Of a stretch of DNA of 5,525 nucleotides, positions 1 to 5,525 are shown piece after piece (the stretch's first letter is position 1; each line of letters opens with the position of its first letter). The position numbers were made by a program, and so were the translations under genes. This stretch comes from a bacterium (lineage in GTDB: Bacteria > Vulcanimicrobiota > CADAWZ01): NCBI GenBank assembly GCA_024409025.1, contig JAKSUM010000101.1, forward strand, positions 1 to 5,525, written 5' to 3'. The notes under the pieces are model-generated. The model worked only from the letters and a program-made list of their open reading frames with translations, searched no databases and was not told the origin of the DNA.

Positions 1-207
1 ATCATAAAGAAGCCTGTCCGCTTTCATTTTGACTGATTTGGGATCCTCTTCAAGCTTGGGCTCCTTTATTGGTGGAATTTCGCTTTTTCTTTCGGCGCTC
101 TGGGCTGTTTTGGCTTTGGGAGCAACAGGCTCTTCTGCCGATATTGGAGTTGCCGCTGATATGCCTGCTACAAGAATCATGAGCGCAAGCTTAAGAATCT
201 TTTTCAT
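1..207 (-). CDS. Secreted protein, N-terminal part; probable OstA/LptA-like domain protein (runs off the left edge)
   Basis: Only the first 69 codons are in the window. The start is ATG at 207-205, preceded by AAGGAAG (220-214) with a 6-base spacer, a good ribosome binding site. Residues 1-24 are a classic Sec signal peptide: MKK, then a hydrophobic stretch, ending in PISA before EEP, where signal peptidase I would probably cut. Residues 25-57 are a charged, proline- and lysine-rich linker. The last visible residues, VKMKADRLLYD, resemble the opening strand of OstA/LptA-type domains and also resemble LKADQIIYDE in the lptD of this same window. In the known families such domains bind LPS in the periplasm (LptA) or form the N-terminal part of LptD. 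The gene starts 17 bases inside the end of lnt, which suggests co-transcription and translational coupling. Whether it is LptA-like, a second LptD or something else cannot be decided from 69 residues. That a secreted protein starts here is well supported; the family is an inference. Confidence 0.75.
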   Translation of the reverse strand, partial: MKKILKLALMILVAGISAATPISAEEPVAPKAKTAQSAERKSEIPPIKEPKLEEDPKSVKMKADRLLYD

Positions 208-1747
208 TTTTTGCTTCCTTTTTTCTCAATTTTCCGGCGGATTTTATGTTTTTTGCCGCTGCAAAGATAAGTATTATGAGATACGCATAGCATATTAACA
301 TTATCCAGTTGCCGGTATGTGTGTAGAATGTGCCGGCTCTTGAAATTTTTATGTCTTCAGCCCTATATCCTTTATTGAATAATTCTATGCGTTTTATTAT
401 TTTCCCGTCTGATGATGCCAGCATGCTGATACCGCTGTTAGCTGCCTGTATTATAGGAATATGGTTTTCTGCAGCCCTCATTGAATTCCATGCTGCATGA
501 TGTTCTGCTGCGCTGTAGTGTTCAAACCATCCGTCATTTGTTATTGCCGCTATGAAAGAAGCGCCTTTTTGCGTCTCTTCTCTTGCGTACTGGGGAAAGT
601 CAGACTCAAAGCATATTATGATTCCAAAGTCAGTAGTTCCGCTTTTAAACACCCTGCAGTCTGTTCCAGGGCTTAGTGATGGAATCAGTGACATCATCGG
701 ATGTATGCTTCTTAATTTATCCGGAATAGGAAGATATTCTCCAAACGGCACGAGATGCCTTTTTGAATATATGCCTTTGAAGCTTCCTTTTTTATCTGTA
801 ATAATTGCGCTGTTGAATTCCTTCCCGTCTTCAGATCTTACGGCTCCGAAAATCATATCGCATCCGGACTCTATTGCCGCCTGCTTCATGAATTCTTCCT
901 GATAAGGGTTTGGAAATATTCCCGGTATTGATGTTTCGGGCCATATTATTATTTGGGGATTTTCCTTTGCGCACTCACTTGCGAGCCTGAGCTGTTCTTT
1001 TACTATAAACCGCCCTCTTCTAGGATCTTTTTTTGTTATCATGTCAAAGCCTGGCTGTATTATGCCGGCTTTGAATATCCTGAAATCTGATTGTCTGTCA
1101 AGGCATATGCTTATAAGGCCTGATATGTATACTATTAATGGCAATATCAGAAGGGCAATTATGCTAATAGCTGCTTTCATATTTTTTTTGCCGCCTGTAA
1201 AAAGCATCTTGGCTGTAATTGCCAATGAGGACGATACGCCTGCCGTAATAAAGGTCAGGCCGTACATGCCCGTTATTCCGGCAAGCTGCAGTATTGGGAT
1301 ATTATTGCAGTGGCAGTATGAAAGGCTTCCCCAATTCACTCCGAGAGGGCCGAGTGATTTTATATGCTCTCCTGCTGTCCAGCAGATTGCCGGTACTATG
1401 ATTTTATGAACAGTATCTTCTTTCAGATTATGAAGAAGCAGGCTGGCTGCGGCTCCTGTCGCTGCAAGGAATAATGACTGGTATATTGTCATCGCAAGCC
1501 AGACTTCCCATCCGAAAACATTGCCCCAGAGATGTACTGTCCCAAAGAAAAGAAAACCTGTAAAAAAGGAATATGCTGATGATTCTTTTGTCCTGCATAT
1601 ATGCCATAGAAGCATAAGAGGGGCAGGGGCAATCCAAACTGTCCATTGTGCAGGGCTTCCAGGCTGCGAATATGCAAGAAGGAATCCGGCAAGCGATGAA
1701 AGAAACACTTTAATGATAAAGGGGGATTTTAGGTTGAAAAAAAACAT
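191..1747 (-). CDS. lnt: Apolipoprotein N-acyltransferase
   Basis: Lnt is an inner-membrane enzyme that transfers an acyl chain from a phospholipid to the free amino group of the diacylglyceryl-cysteine of lipoproteins, the last step of lipoprotein maturation in diderms. The 518 residues match the family in length and order. There are about seven hydrophobic segments in residues 11-215, then a nitrilase-fold periplasmic domain at about 222-470, then a final membrane helix at about 480-498 just after HTGNW, a motif shared with E. coli Lnt. The catalytic triad is visible: Glu271 in IIIWPETSIPG, Lys329 in YSKRHLVPFGEYLP, and Cys379 in IIICFES. Glu337 of the PFGE loop is also kept. The ATG at 1747 is the longest start but has no clear Shine-Dalgarno; a GTG at 1708-1706 (residue 14) is the alternative and is no better. 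The stop at 193-191 lies inside the next gene. The 5' end overlaps the divergent lipoprotein gene by 14 bases. Function is confident; the exact start is not. Confidence 0.96.
   Translation of the reverse strand: MFFFNLKSPFIIKVFLSSLAGFLLAYSQPGSPAQWTVWIAPAPLMLLWHICRTKESSAYSFFTGFLFFGTVHLWGNVFGWEVWLAMTIYQSLFLAATGAAASLLLHNLKEDTVHKIIVPAICWTAGEHIKSLGPLGVNWGSLSYCHCNNIPILQLAGITGMYGLTFITAGVSSSLAITAKMLFTGGKKNMKAAISIIALLILPLIVYISGLISICLDRQSDFRIFKAGIIQPGFDMITKKDPRRGRFIVKEQLRLASECAKENPQIIIWPETSIPGIFPNPYQEEFMKQAAIESGCDMIFGAVRSEDGKEFNSAIITDKKGSFKGIYSKRHLVPFGEYLPIPDKLRSIHPMMSLIPSLSPGTDCRVFKSGTTDFGIIICFESDFPQYAREETQKGASFIAAITNDGWFEHYSAAEHHAAWNSMRAAENHIPIIQAANSGISMLASSDGKIIKRIELFNKGYRAEDIKISRAGTFYTHTGNWIMLICYAYLIILIFAAAKNIKSAGKLRKKEAKNEKDS
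1720..1726 (+). promoter_or_regulatory. Ribosome binding site deciding the TTG start of the lipoprotein gene
   Basis: AGGGGGA lies 7 bases upstream of TTG at 1734. The in-frame ATG at 1713 has no comparable site upstream and would add an unneeded seven residues before the signal peptide. The ATG at 1755 would lose the positively charged N-region. The site lies inside the antisense of the lnt coding region. Confidence 0.6.
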
Positions 1748-2456
1748 TTTTTTGATGATTTCTGCTTTAGCTATGTCATTAGCCCTTACCGGATGTGCAA
1801 GCAGCGGTAGTAGCTCTGAGCCTCAGCAGACGGTTTTTATTAATCCTGAAACAGGCGAGGAGTCTGTTGTTGAAGAGACTAAGTATATTACATTCAGGCT
1901 TTCTGTCCAAGGGGAGACCGAAGGCGGAGTCTTCTATTGCATACTTATGAATGCTGCCGGAGAGCCTATACAGGTTGACGACGTAGGGACATTTACAGAT
2001 GTTATCAGGATTTATAAGCCTGACTCTCTTAGACATGCCACCTATTCATGGTATCACAGATTAAGCGAAACAGACAGGACCCTGTCTCTTATTTCTGAGG
2101 TTGACACATATGTTTCCCAGACTGAGGACAATTCGTCTTTTATAATAAATTTCCCTATTGGCGACACGTCTGTAATATTTAATAATTACATACAGTCCTC
2201 TTTTACTGTTCAGGCAATGGTATGCGACAATACCGGAGGAGGCGAGCTTGGAAGATTTATAGATTGTCTCGGACCTGATCTTTCTTCAAGCACGCATTAT
2301 TCTTTTACAGTCAATCCTCAGACAGGAGCTGTCGGTTCTACTGTTCCTGCTGGATATCCTAATGATATGCTTTATGACTGTGAAGAGGCAAATATTCCAG
2401 CAAATACCCCATATATAAATGCGGATCTCTCCATGTTTTCTGTTGAAGTGCACTGA
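1734..2456 (+). CDS. Lipoprotein of unknown function
   Basis: I do not recognise a family. The reading from TTG at 1734 gives 240 residues. Residues 1-20 are a type II signal peptide with KK near the start, a hydrophobic core, and the lipobox LTGC, so Cys21 would be the lipidated N-terminus. Ala at position +2 would favour the outer membrane under the E. coli Lol sorting rule, which may not hold in this lineage. After a short Ser/Gly-rich linker (22-28), residues 50-240 look like one folded domain rich in alternating hydrophobic and polar residues, so mostly beta strands, with many aromatics (YSWYHR at 104-109). Four more cysteines (69, 164, 178, 216) could form disulfides. There are no transmembrane segments and no obvious catalytic motif. 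The gene is head-to-head with lnt and ends at a strong hairpin. Its link to lnt may be only positional, though as a lipoprotein it would be a natural Lnt substrate. The gene is confident because of the lipobox, ribosome binding site and terminator; its role is unknown. Confidence 0.88.
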   Translation: MKKNIFLMISALAMSLALTGCASSGSSSEPQQTVFINPETGEESVVEETKYITFRLSVQGETEGGVFYCILMNAAGEPIQVDDVGTFTDVIRIYKPDSLRHATYSWYHRLSETDRTLSLISEVDTYVSQTEDNSSFIINFPIGDTSVIFNNYIQSSFTVQAMVCDNTGGGELGRFIDCLGPDLSSSTHYSFTVNPQTGAVGSTVPAGYPNDMLYDCEEANIPANTPYINADLSMFSVEVH

Positions 2457-2472
2457 TGCTTCTTTATTATTG

Positions 2473-2502
2473 AAAAAGCCCTTCTGTAACGGAGGGCTTT
2501 TT
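2473..2502. terminator. Bidirectional rho-independent terminator between the lipoprotein gene and lptD
   Basis: The stem has GCCCTTC (2478-2484) pairing with GGAGGGC (2491-2497), including one G-T pair, around a 6-base loop TGTAAC. It is extended by five A-T pairs (2473-2477 with 2498-2502). On the plus strand it is followed by an unbroken T run at 2498-2506. Read on the minus strand, the A run at 2473-2477 becomes a shorter T run, so it can end both converging transcripts. It begins 16 bases after the lipoprotein stop codon. The plus-strand T run runs into the antisense of the lptD stop codon (2507-2505). Confidence 0.9.
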
Positions 2503-2504
2503 TT

Positions 2505-4598
2505 TTATTTTCTTGGGCTTATTATGTCTGCGGAATTTGGAGTTATGCAGACAGGCTGTTCCGGGAATGCCTTCAGGTAGAACTGCACCCAGAATTCCTT
2601 CTGCTTGTTTCTGTACAGCAGCTTTGTTACTGTGTCATGGGTTTCCTTGCTGAGTCCTATGTTCATATATGTGAGCTTATTGTTTACATTGTCGTACAGC
2701 ATCCAGTTCTCGACTGAATATCCGCCTCCTAAATCAAGCTTCAGCTCCGATGTGAAATTTGGAAACTGATGAGTGTCCATATTATAGTTTGCGCCTATAA
2801 TCCATCTCATCTTATCGTTCTGCTTCATGTCAAGAGTTGTTATCAGAGACGTACTTGTCTTATACATATAATCATATCCGCCATACATTGACAGCTTCCA
2901 GTAGTCCTTATTATGGATTTCAGCTCCTGCGGTAAGCATGCTGTAGGACGGAATGTAGTCGTCAACGAAGGGCGAATAGCCCTTAGGGTTCTGAAGGTAA
3001 TAATTTGCTTTTACCTTTATATGATCGGAAACTGTATGGGTATATGCAGCCTGGCCGCTGAATGCGTATTTCTGACTGCCGTCACCGCAGAGTATCTGCT
3101 GGAAGCCTCCTGCCGCATTTAGAATTCCGCTTGATCCTATATCCATGGAAAAAGGCTGTACCCCTATGTATATCTTGCCTCGTTCCATATGGAGGCCTAC
3201 AGGCTCTTCCCTATAGCTTCCTGCTGTGAATGCAGTCTTAATCGGGATGCTGCCGATATACATATTCTTACTTATTACGTTTATTTCAGGAATCCTGTCC
3301 AGATGGTATACTTCGTTATTTGTGGATCTTATGTATGACAGTGTGGCATCTGTAAAGTTGTTTTCGTAATTCAGCTCTGTATAATAGCGCCATATTGAAT
3401 TGTTTGATTCAACATTGCCGGCATATCCGCTGTTGAATCCGCCGGCCTTTATTGTCCAGCCGTCTCCTATCTTCTGGCCGAAATCCAGCTTTCTGGTCTG
3501 GTAGGAATATGTGTTATAGTCCGTTGCCGTCTGAGCGAAGTATATTGCCTGCTTTTTAGTGTTTCTTCCAAAATAATAGTTGTAATTGTTCCAATTGCTT
3601 GTCTTTTCTCCGGGGTACTGATAGTCATACATTCCTATACTTAAGCCGGTATAATATCCGTTTCCGAGATCGTAACGGATGTCATTTCTTAGCTCCTTCT
3701 TGCCTACCTGCCTTTTCTTTTCCTCATTTGTCAGATTTTCTGTCATAATGGCTGTTTTTGATGGCGACAGATTGTAATAGTCAAGATATCCGTATCCGTT
3801 CTTTCCGAGAGCATAGGGATATTTTAGACCGAATCCGATGCCGCTTTTCTGATATAGATCTATATGACCCGTACCTTCATTTCCGAATAGATTTACATCG
3901 AAGTTTTTCTTTACATACCAGCCGTCATGACTGTTATTTCCGATTGTAGGTATAAGGCTTTGCTGTTTTTTCCCGAGTTTAAATTCAAGTCTGCTGTAGC
4001 CAAGAAGAGTTTTGTCTTTGATTTTGAGCTTGGAGTGACGGGCTATTATTTTTTGCCCAGGGTATATTTCGGCGATTTTGCTGTGTATATGGTAATGAAG
4101 CTCTGGTCTTGGACAGTCACAGGTTGTTATTACGGCATTGTCTATCTTTGTGCATTTTTCTGTTTTGACCATCCTGTCGCCCCAAAAGTAAACCTTGCCC
4201 TGTATTTTTTTCCCGTCATGATCTACTTCATCGGTAGAGCCTTCAACATTAAAGAACTCGCTGCTTTCATCATCAAGCCCATATGTCCCGTAATCTGCCT
4301 TAAGCTCGCTTCCGTCTTTATTGATTCTGACGTTTCCGTACATCGTGATGGTCCTGTTGACCTCATCATATATTATCTGATCGGCTTTTAGCACGGAGCC
4401 TTTGTACAGAATCTCTGCATTGCCGTATGCTGTTGCGGTTGTTCTGTCGCATTTTATGTTTTCAGCTTTTATTACGGCTTTTTTGCCTGCTTCAAATGTC
4501 TGTACTGCCGGAGCTTCCTGCGCATGGGCAAAGAAAGGGCAGGCTGCCGCAATAAGTGCCGCCGCAAATGTTTTTATGTTGATAAAATCTTTCTTCAA
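2505..4598 (-). CDS. lptD: LPS-assembly protein LptD (OstA family outer-membrane barrel)
   Basis: LptD, with the lipoprotein LptE, inserts LPS into the outer leaflet of the outer membrane. Read from TTG at 4598, the protein has 697 residues. Residues 1-26 form a Sec signal peptide starting KKDF and ending FFAHA before QEAPA. Residues about 40-150 form the OstA/LptA-like beta-jellyroll, with repeated strands such as LKADQIIYDE and ITMYGNVRI. The segment from about 155 to 230 (TTCDCPRPELHYH, IYPGQKIIARH, LIPTIGNNSHDGWY) has the layout typical of the junction between jellyroll and barrel in non-proteobacterial LptDs. The rest is rich in Tyr and Gly and in alternating strands, as expected for a large beta-barrel, ending near FWVQFYLKAFPEQPV. 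It is shorter than E. coli LptD (784). Cysteines at 50, 149, 160, 162, 504 and 684 do not include the adjacent C-terminal pair of the E. coli protein. It is divergent from nadD and converges on the lipoprotein gene; no lptE is visible. The open frame extends to a TTG at 4664 (719 residues) with an in-frame ATG at 4622, but the start at 4598 is better supported. Confidence 0.88.
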   Translation of the reverse strand: MKKDFINIKTFAAALIAAACPFFAHAQEAPAVQTFEAGKKAVIKAENIKCDRTTATAYGNAEILYKGSVLKADQIIYDEVNRTITMYGNVRINKDGSELKADYGTYGLDDESSEFFNVEGSTDEVDHDGKKIQGKVYFWGDRMVKTEKCTKIDNAVITTCDCPRPELHYHIHSKIAEIYPGQKIIARHSKLKIKDKTLLGYSRLEFKLGKKQQSLIPTIGNNSHDGWYVKKNFDVNLFGNEGTGHIDLYQKSGIGFGLKYPYALGKNGYGYLDYYNLSPSKTAIMTENLTNEEKKRQVGKKELRNDIRYDLGNGYYTGLSIGMYDYQYPGEKTSNWNNYNYYFGRNTKKQAIYFAQTATDYNTYSYQTRKLDFGQKIGDGWTIKAGGFNSGYAGNVESNNSIWRYYTELNYENNFTDATLSYIRSTNNEVYHLDRIPEINVISKNMYIGSIPIKTAFTAGSYREEPVGLHMERGKIYIGVQPFSMDIGSSGILNAAGGFQQILCGDGSQKYAFSGQAAYTHTVSDHIKVKANYYLQNPKGYSPFVDDYIPSYSMLTAGAEIHNKDYWKLSMYGGYDYMYKTSTSLITTLDMKQNDKMRWIIGANYNMDTHQFPNFTSELKLDLGGGYSVENWMLYDNVNNKLTYMNIGLSKETHDTVTKLLYRNKQKEFWVQFYLKAFPEQPVCITPNSADIISPRK

Positions 4599-4763
4599 AA
4601 CCCTGCTCCTCCGGAATTTCATAAGCTTTTTATTTTTTGACAGACTATGGTGTTCTTCCTGCAAGTCCTTTCAAAAACAGAGTTTAGGAAGGGAAAAAAA
4701 AAGTTGTGTTGAAATTTGTTTGAAAATTGGAAAATTTGCCTAAATGACGGAGGAAAATGAAAA
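4599..4763. other. Divergent intergenic region between lptD and nadD
   Basis: These 165 bases must hold the control signals of lptD (minus), and of nadD (plus) unless it is read from elsewhere. The middle is strongly AT-rich, with an A-run at 4694-4702 and three similar short blocks, GAAATTTG (4711-4718), GAAAATTG (4722-4729) and GAAAATTTG (4730-4738). On the plus strand TTGACA (4637-4642) and TTGAAA (4709-4714 and 4720-4725) resemble -35 boxes, but none has a convincing -10 box at 16-18 bases. I cannot place a promoter with confidence. No hairpin terminator, riboswitch or further gene is evident. Confidence 0.5.
4606..4612 (-). promoter_or_regulatory. Ribosome binding site deciding the TTG start of lptD
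   Basis: GGAGGAG on the minus strand stands 7 bases before TTG at 4598-4596, close to an ideal arrangement. Starting there gives a normal signal peptide (short KK N-region, Ala-rich core, AHA cleavage site). The upstream starts at 4622 (ATG) and 4664 (TTG) lack a well-spaced site and would add 8 or 22 residues, making an unusually long basic N-region. Confidence 0.72.
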
Positions 4764-5360
4764 ATGGCTCATGTCGGACTTATGGGCGGAACATTCAATC
4801 CCGTTCATAACGGGCATCTTATTGCAGCTCAAGAGGCTATGTTTGCGCTGAAGCTTGACAAAGTCGTGTTCATCCCGAATTTTATTCCCCCTCATAAGCG
4901 GCCTTATCATCTTCTCCCATGTCGTAGCAGGCTTGAGATGCTTGAAATGGCTGTGGCCGGCAATCCTCTTTTTGAGGTTTCTGACATTGAAATCCAAAGG
5001 GGTGGGCTTTCATATACGGCTGATACTGTAAGGGCTTTAAAAGAAGCGTATCCTGAAAATGAATATTCCTTCATAACCGGAGCGGACTCTGTTCTTAATT
5101 TTAAATGGATGTATTTTGAGGAGCTTCTGGAAATGCTTAATTCATTTGTTGCTCTGACCAGGCCCGGATTTTCTATGGATGCATTGAAGGAAAAGGCGTC
5201 CTTATATAAGGGGAAGGATAAGTTTGTATTTCTTGATATCCCCGGTACGGATATTTCCTCTACAGATATCAGAAGAAGGGTGGCCGAGGGAAAGCCTTTT
5301 CGTTATCTGGTGCCGGATTTGGTCAGGGAATTTATTGAAAAAAACAGTTTCTATAAATAG
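4764..5360 (+). CDS. nadD: Nicotinate-nucleotide adenylyltransferase
   Basis: NadD is a cytoplasmic enzyme that joins nicotinate mononucleotide and ATP to give deamido-NAD and pyrophosphate in NAD synthesis. The 198 residues are a full-length member of the nucleotidyltransferase family. The ATP-binding start GGTFNPVHNGH (8-18) contains the HxGH signature (His15-Asn-Gly-His18). GGLSYTADT (80-88), ITGADS (104-109) and LTRPG (131-135) follow the usual NadD pattern. The C-terminal ISSTDIR (164-170) is the second nucleotide-binding motif. GGAGG at 4749-4753 lies 10 bases before the chosen ATG, and the product then begins MAHVGLMGG, as expected. An ATG at 4757 is out of frame. The stop TAG is 23 bases before rsfS, so the two are very likely co-transcribed, a common pairing in bacteria. 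Nothing seems missing. Confidence 0.96.
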   Translation: MAHVGLMGGTFNPVHNGHLIAAQEAMFALKLDKVVFIPNFIPPHKRPYHLLPCRSRLEMLEMAVAGNPLFEVSDIEIQRGGLSYTADTVRALKEAYPENEYSFITGADSVLNFKWMYFEELLEMLNSFVALTRPGFSMDALKEKASLYKGKDKFVFLDIPGTDISSTDIRRRVAEGKPFRYLVPDLVREFIEKNSFYK

Positions 5361-5383
5361 ATAATCTTTAAGGTGGTATTTTT

Positions 5384-5525
5384 ATGGATATTACAGACAC
5401 AAGAAGAATGGCTGTTCTTGCAGCCGTCATTGCTGAGGAAAAAAAAGGCAGGGACATAAGAATCGTCAATTTTGAAGGCGTATCGGATCTCTATGATTAT
5501 GCGGTTATTATTTCTGCTATTTCCA
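5384..5525 (+). CDS. rsfS: Ribosomal silencing factor RsfS (YbeB/Iojap family), N-terminal part, runs off the right edge
   Basis: RsfS binds ribosomal protein L14 on the large subunit and blocks joining of the subunits when nutrients are scarce. Only 47 codons and one base are in the window. The start is ATG at 5384, with AAGGTGG (5370-5376) 7 bases upstream. The visible protein fits the family's opening: a helix (AVLAAVIAEEKKGRDI), a strand (RIVNFEGV), then LYDYAVIISAIS, which corresponds to the conserved 'aDyfVIasg.S' segment. The Phe of that segment is Ala here. Position directly after nadD supports the call, since nadD-rsfS is a widespread gene pair. The remaining half of the domain is not visible. 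Confidence 0.88.
   Translation, partial: MDITDTRRMAVLAAVIAEEKKGRDIRIVNFEGVSDLYDYAVIISAIS

Noticed and set aside
29..298. 89-codon open frame on the plus strand across the lnt/partial-gene junction
   Set aside because: It is antisense to a signal peptide and linker on one side and the end of lnt on the other. The apparent hydrophobic segments are mirror images of those features.
1041..1409. 122-codon open frame on the plus strand, antisense to lnt
   Set aside because: It lies antisense to the nitrilase linker and membrane part of lnt, whose family motifs are clear. There is no independent evidence for it.
1521..1733. In-frame upstream extension of the lipoprotein reading frame, giving 311 residues
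   Set aside because: It lies wholly antisense to lnt, puts about 70 unrelated residues before a clear signal peptide and lipobox, and has no supporting ribosome binding site. The TTG at 1734 explains the protein better.
3927..4391. 154-codon open frame on the plus strand, antisense to lptD
   Set aside because: It mirrors a well-supported gene in another frame. The hydrophobic, Phe-rich translation is what antisense of this Lys-rich coding sequence gives. No ribosome binding site or family motif is seen.
4637..4665. Perfect TTGACA -35 box on the plus strand upstream of nadD
   Set aside because: The bases 16-18 downstream (around TGCAAG) match the -10 consensus poorly, and the site lies within the open frame upstream of the lptD start. 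It is too weak to call as a promoter.
4744..4848. Short open frame starting ATGACGGAGG upstream of nadD, overlapping its start, as a possible leader peptide
   Set aside because: The frame overlaps the nadD coding sequence for most of its length, has no ribosome binding site of its own, and contains the nadD Shine-Dalgarno instead.
1..5525. CRISPR arrays, tRNA or rRNA genes, insertion sequences, toxin-antitoxin or phage genes
   Set aside because: Almost all of the window is accounted for by six protein genes. I saw no spaced direct repeats, terminal inverted repeats, transposase motifs or RNA gene signatures by eye, and the spacers are short.

Overview
The window looks like core chromosome from a diderm (Gram-negative type) bacterium of moderate to low GC, roughly 40-45% by eye. 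It holds an lptD-type outer-membrane LPS-assembly gene, an apolipoprotein N-acyltransferase gene (lnt), a lipoprotein gene, and the housekeeping pair nadD-rsfS. The LptD is short for the family and unlike the enterobacterial protein in its cysteines, and two genes are best read from TTG starts. This fits a lineage distant from the Proteobacteria, such as an Elusimicrobiota-like or other deep-branching diderm. The phylum is a guess and is not shown by the sequence.

Layout from left to right. Positions 1-207 (minus strand) are the first 69 codons of a secreted protein whose last visible residues look like the start of an OstA/LptA-type domain. Positions 191-1747 (minus) are lnt, whose end overlaps that gene by 17 bases, so the two are probably one operon. 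Positions 1734-2456 (plus) encode a 240-residue lipoprotein of no family I recognise, which starts head-to-head with lnt with no intergenic space. A hairpin at 2473-2502 can act as a terminator on both strands, between the converging lipoprotein and lptD genes. Positions 2505-4598 (minus) are lptD. A 165-base divergent spacer (4599-4763) separates it from nadD (4764-5360, plus), which is followed 23 bases later by the first 47 codons of rsfS (5384 to the edge, plus).

Four of the six genes have an envelope theme. Lnt completes triacylation of lipoproteins at the inner membrane, the neighbouring lipoprotein is a plausible substrate, LptD inserts LPS into the outer leaflet, and the partial gene may be a second LPS-transport (OstA-like) protein. 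nadD and rsfS form the common NAD-synthesis/ribosome-silencing pair and have no evident link to the envelope genes. I see no mobile element, CRISPR array, RNA gene or defence system. The least explained item is the lipoprotein, and the most unusual arrangement is its 5' overlap with lnt.
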